Shown one piece after another: positions 61,001 to 64,000 of a stretch of 64,000 bases of DNA. The notes beneath the pieces are model-generated. The model had not been told where the DNA came from. It did no database searches and worked only from the letters and a program-made list of their open reading frames with translations. The stretch is from Tyto alba (Eukaryota; Chordata; Aves; Strigiformes; Tytonidae). A program made the translations under genes and the position numbers. Position 1 is the stretch's first letter; each line of letters opens with the position of its first letter. The DNA is taken from NCBI RefSeq assembly GCF_018691265.1, contig NW_024881278.1:8618001-8682000 (forward strand). The letters run 5' to 3'.

Positions 61001-63822
61001 TGCTACTTTATTCAAATTAATTTATTAGGAGACAACAGTGGAAGAAATCACTCCCAGTTCAGCGATGAGGCGATACAGATATTATCCATTAGAGAGTACA
61101 ATCAATAGCTGGTATGAATACTCCGAGATAACACAGAGGCTCCTCTCAGGATCAAAATCTCTCACTAAGCAGCACATCTCAGCACTCACATGATCATATT
61201 GGATGAAGCTGGAGAACAGCCTTCCCTAGTATGCTCCAGTATATGTTTTCTTCTACTATAAAATCCAAGAAAGCACTAAGATATTTACTATGAAAATTCT
61301 TCAAAGATCTACTTCTGTCACCCTTGTTATTAGTTGGAATCTGGAATAATTATTTTAATTTTTATTTCATTTCCCTTACTATGAACACTAGAGCTTTTCC
61401 TGATCAAGATGGCAGCAAAGACTTTCTACTAAACTGCTATTAATAGTTTCATATTTGTGCCTCTATCAGTTCTACCAGCAGGCAGATCTCAGACACGCTT
61501 GTCATCGCTCTAAGGTACAAGATTCACAGAGACTTCGGTCTTCCACAGACCTAAATTCCTGTTCTAAAACTTGGTCTGCCTGAAACACTTTTGCTTCAGA
61601 AGTTAGATCTTTATGTGGCTTTATTAAAACAAATTCTATTGTCCTGGAGCTGAAGGAAAGGGGACAACCTAAAACTTTACTTGAAGTGCAATTACACCAG
61701 AAGCTCGTCCTCTCTCCTAACAAATTATAAATAAAGCCTTAAATGTGTCAGAAGTTTAACTGAATCAGAACTTTATTTATCCTACTGTAAAATAATGATG
61801 AGCAGAGCAGTACAGCCTGCTGTTGCCAACCTCACCAAACAAGAAATCTACACTGCCCCTGCTTATGAAGTATGAGGATAATCTTCACACAGACTGACTG
61901 CTGCTTTATCAAAGACAGCAGCAGACCTCAGCCATGTTCAAATTTCAGCTGGAACATAACTACTTGTGAAGGGAAACAGTGATAAGCCTACCCTGGAAAA
62001 CAAACAATTTATTTAAACCTTCGCAACACAGTGGGGGAATGACAGTGAAATGGGAAGTGTTCATAACCCAGGAGATTACAAAAAGGATCAATGAAAATTC
62101 CAGATGTTAATCCAGAACAAAGAGATTATAATGCAATTAAGCATTAGATGAATCAAAAGTAACATTACAGACTGAAGAAAGCATGTGGGAGCTACTTAAA
62201 ACACTACTGCTTTAGACTGTAGATTTAATAACTGGACAAAAGGACTTAGGAAAGTTGCCAGAATTACAAGAAGAGTAAGAAAAGGCCTCAAGTTACAGAG
62301 GGAAAACCTGCTATGCAACACAACACCTAGGAATATTCTCTTTGATTTCAGAACATTGTCTAACTGTGGCTATTTCAAAACATAGGTTGATAAAAATAAT
62401 TATTTTTACCTGTAATTGAGATGTTACACTAGTGGCTGAATAGTGTAACCAGCCACAAACTTTGGCAAACCTTTACAATTAATATTCTCTAAAGAAAGAA
62501 GCAGCTGCATTAAATACTGTAGCTGTTTTTTTCCTTCATTGTATGCATCCAAATATTCCTATATTCCCCAAAGCATTTTTTGCAAGGTACTGATAAGCCA
62601 CTGATTGAACAGAACAAGATCCATTAATTAAATGCAAAGGAGACAAAAGACAATTGCATAGTAAGGTTGATAAAAATAGAAAAATGATTAATCTAGCTCA
62701 GGACAAATTAACAAATCTAGAATGACTGCTGAAATTACCAATAATCTGAAATCAGTTAGCAAACCATAATTTATTCTTCACACTAACTTTTTAAAAAAAA
62801 ATATACCTGCTGCAAAATACTTCTCCCCCACACCAAGTTACCTATGTGACTTGGTGCACCATTATCTCACTAAGATAATTTTCTACCTTCTTATTTTTAC
62901 ATAGATTCTTAAGACTAAGGTCAATATGTTATAGCTCAAATAAAAGAAAGTTAAATTTTCACCTTGCCAAGCATATTTCTTCCCATTTAAATCAATAGCA
63001 AAATCTTCAGGGTAGAAGTCAATTATGCTTGATTCCTGTATTTGAGGAAATTAAAAAAAATATCATTAAAGCCAATTATGAAATTTATTCAGAATGCCAT
63101 GTACTCACAGAGGGCGAGCAAACACAAAGCTAAGAAGGATGCAAAGAACTCTAATAGAAACATCTTCTATTAAATATCATTTAAACACGAAGTGTGGTAA
63201 GGCACTTCCATCACTTAGAGTATCAAAACAAGAAATTAAGCAGGATTGACCAATTCCAGATAACTGAGTTAAGGTATCTACTCCCCAGTGAGGTTTTACA
63301 AGGTTTCTATAAGAAAGTAAACAACCTTACTAAGGTGTAAAAGAGTAAGGAAATAATTTTTCTCACTAAACATCTGAATTCAAAGAATCACTTTAAAGAT
63401 CTTTGAAGAATCTCTGCAATCTATCAGAAATGTTCCCTCCTGCGGTCCATTATTTTTCTGTCTAAAGTAAGCACCAGCAAGTCATGGTCCACACAACTGC
63501 AAGGCGACATAACCTTATAGAGAAGAATACAACAAGGATTCTTACCGGATCTGTCATGAGCTTCCTCCACGTTGGTGGCAGAAAATTTCCACTTGCAGCT
63601 GGAAACACTCCCATAAGTTGTTCAAGGGGCTTAAACTGTTGAAATTAAACAAGCAGATGTAGGACACGTCTAACGAGCTGTTAAATCACAAATAAATAAA
63701 TAAAGGTACCATACCGGTTTTGAGCCTTTCTCAAAATCTGAAGGCATGTCTGCAATACCCTCAAAGTCAGAAGCAAACGGAGCATAGTGGAAAGGGTAAT
63801 ACCAGTTCCAGGATGCGCAACC
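37160..63822 (-). CDS. XRN2: XRN2 5'-3' exoribonuclease 2, 3' part (13 exons)
   Basis: XRN2 is the nuclear 5'-3' exoribonuclease that degrades the RNA left on RNA polymerase II after poly(A) cleavage (torpedo termination) and also trims rRNA and snoRNA precursors. CDS on the minus strand: 63715-63822, 63546-63635, 62963-63035, 60538-60621, 59616-59713, 59444-59523, 57527-57583, 55371-55439, 55138-55272, 53630-53757, 47690-47750, 42001-42142, 37160-37222. This sums to 1,188 nt, 395 aa plus stop, with all introns GT-AG and phases consistent. The segment runs from the conserved [17 protein letters not shown] block to a Pro/Arg/Gly-rich tail ending SGRYSWN. If the whole protein is near the human 950 aa, this is about residues 556 to the end; the catalytic N-terminal part lies beyond the right edge. 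Confidence 0.95.
41334..41354 (+). repeat. (AC)n microsatellite in an XRN2 intron
   Basis: About ten AC units. Confidence 0.9.
42001..42142 (-). CDS. XRN2: XRN2 exon, 142 nt
   Basis: Encodes [20 protein letters not shown] and a Tyr/Gln/Met/Arg-rich run ending RMDRGRQ. Acceptor TTTACACAG, donor GTATGA. A 4,778-bp intron follows. Confidence 0.93.
44552..44579 (+). repeat. Poly(A) tract of 28 in an XRN2 intron
   Basis: A pure A run after AGAAAAAG. Simple repeat. Confidence 0.9.
47690..47750 (-). CDS. XRN2: XRN2 exon, 61 nt
   Basis: Encodes [19 protein letters not shown]. The acceptor is read as CCCCTTAG before ATC, so the split codon gives Asn and the sequence SNLRPQ. Donor GTAAGG. A 5,547-bp intron follows. 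Confidence 0.92.
48383..48391 (+). promoter_or_regulatory. Exact GLI consensus site in an XRN2 intron
   Basis: GACCACCCA is the full 9-base GLI (Hedgehog effector) consensus. A SOX-like CAATTGTT lies about 6 bp downstream and ACAAAG about 35 bp downstream. It is 15 kb from NKX2-4, a member of a Hedgehog-responsive gene class. Function is inferred. Confidence 0.35.
49118..49134 (+). repeat. (AC)n microsatellite in an XRN2 intron
   Basis: Eight AC units flanked by TATATA stretches. Confidence 0.8.
53630..53757 (-). CDS. XRN2: XRN2 exon, 128 nt
   Basis: Encodes the low-complexity C-terminal region with [18 protein letters not shown] and [15 protein letters not shown]. Donor GTAAGT. It is followed by the largest intron in the window, 5,879 bp. 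Confidence 0.92.
55037..55070 (+). repeat. Poly(T) tract of 34 in an XRN2 intron
   Basis: A pure T run, about 70 bp from the donor side of the exon at 55,138. Its length is likely variable. Confidence 0.9.
55138..55272 (-). CDS. XRN2: XRN2 exon, 135 nt
   Basis: Encodes [18 protein letters not shown] and [20 protein letters not shown], then SAFRTL. Donor GTAAGA. A 1,380-bp intron follows. Confidence 0.94.
55371..55439 (-). CDS. XRN2: XRN2 exon, 69 nt
   Basis: Encodes [20 protein letters not shown] and GA, ending two bases into Lys. Acceptor TTCTCCTAG, donor GTAAGT. A 98-bp intron follows. Confidence 0.93.
57527..57583 (-). CDS. XRN2: XRN2 exon, 57 nt
   Basis: Encodes [18 protein letters not shown]. 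Acceptor CTTTACCAG, donor GTAAGT. A 2,087-bp intron follows. Confidence 0.93.
58018..58041 (+). repeat. Poly(A) tract of 24 in an XRN2 intron
   Basis: A pure A run. Simple repeat. Confidence 0.9.
58411..58433 (+). repeat. (CAA)n microsatellite in an XRN2 intron
   Basis: About seven CAA units preceded by CAAAA units. Confidence 0.9.
59444..59523 (-). CDS. XRN2: XRN2 exon, 80 nt
   Basis: Encodes [20 protein letters not shown] and NAVLPD, ending two bases into Gln. Acceptor TTTCCATAG, donor GTGAGT. A 1,860-bp intron follows. Confidence 0.94.
59616..59713 (-). CDS. XRN2: XRN2 exon, 98 nt
   Basis: Encodes [18 protein letters not shown] and the following acidic/aromatic segment ending NTE. Acceptor TTTCTAG, donor GTAGGT. 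Only 92 bp of intron follows. Confidence 0.95.
60538..60621 (-). CDS. XRN2: XRN2 exon, 84 nt
   Basis: Encodes [20 protein letters not shown] and PDLTPEE, a near-identical match to the vertebrate family. Donor GTAAGA. An 824-bp intron follows. Confidence 0.95.
62963..63035 (-). CDS. XRN2: XRN2 exon, 73 nt
   Basis: Encodes [20 protein letters not shown] and YAWQ, ending one base into the Gly codon. Acceptor AAATACAG, donor GTGAAA. A 2,341-bp intron follows. Confidence 0.94.
63546..63635 (-). CDS. XRN2: XRN2 exon, 90 nt
   Basis: 30 codons, phase 0. Encodes [20 protein letters not shown] and WRKLMTDP, a highly conserved XRN block. Acceptor TTTCAACAG, donor GTAAGA. A 510-bp intron follows. Confidence 0.95.
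63715..63822 (-). CDS. XRN2: XRN2 exon (first in window), 108 nt
   Basis: 36 codons, phase 0 at both ends. It encodes [17 protein letters not shown] and [14 protein letters not shown], part of the second conserved region of the XRN catalytic core. Acceptor ATCCTAG, donor GTATGG. A 79-bp intron follows. The right edge of the window (63,823-64,000) is intron. Confidence 0.95.
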
Positions 63823-64000
63823 CTAGGATAGAGAAACAAGAGAAACAAAATCAGACAAATCAGAAAAATAAAAGAAAAAACCATAAAAATCACGTAGCCC
63901 AGTCACTAAAGATGACAAAATTTAGCCCAGCATCAACCAGGAGAAAGAGGAGTCCCCATGATTAGAAAAGAAAGAGCTCTTGCCTCTAAAGGTACTCTGG

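Noticed and set aside
1..64000. tRNA, rRNA, CRISPR arrays, prokaryotic operons or endogenous virus genes
   Set aside because: I saw no B-box-like TTCGA arms in a tRNA context, no regularly spaced repeats, and no gag, pol or env-like frames.

Overview
The window looks like a piece of a bird chromosome. It carries a CR1 LINE 3' end with the avian-type ATTCTATGA terminus, contains few other recognisable interspersed repeats, and holds two vertebrate genes whose order matches human 20p11: NKX2-2 - NKX2-4 - XRN2. No species is assigned.

Layout. Bases 1-4,400 are a GC-rich, CpG-rich block broken by mononucleotide and polypurine tracts and by two or three better-balanced blocks that look like regulatory sequence. 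By synteny this block should lie just 3' of NKX2-2, but no NKX2-2 coding sequence is present. Bases 4,400-30,500 are ordinary intergenic DNA with no gene I can support. They hold a CR1 fragment (about 24,694-24,872), microsatellites and several AT-rich candidate conserved elements. Bases 30,500-35,650 form a second CpG island around NKX2-4 (+ strand), a two-exon NK2-class homeobox gene: 32,133-32,505 joined to 32,614-33,290, 349 aa, with an intron of only 108 bp. Bases about 33,900-36,600 separate two convergent gene ends and contain a compact cluster of POU, SOX-POU and NK2 motifs near 35,776-35,968.

From about 36,600 to the right edge the window holds the 3' part of XRN2 on the minus strand. 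Thirteen exons were placed by splice signals and by protein similarity recalled from the human family member. They encode 395 residues plus the stop (63,822 down to 37,160), with every intron GT-AG and every phase consistent. The 5' part of XRN2, including the catalytic centre, lies beyond the right edge.

The two genes are neighbours rather than partners. NKX2-4 is a developmental transcription factor of the ventral forebrain and hypothalamus class. XRN2 is a housekeeping nuclear 5'-3' exonuclease used in transcription termination and RNA turnover. XRN2 introns near a developmental homeobox cluster may carry its enhancers; one exact GLI consensus at 48,383-48,391 is the most concrete hint. 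I found no tRNA, rRNA, CRISPR array or unfamiliar gene system. The most useful leads are the SOX-POU composite site, the in-frame stop-free NKX2-4 mini-intron, the inverted A-rich and T-rich arms flanking NKX2-4, and the GLI site.
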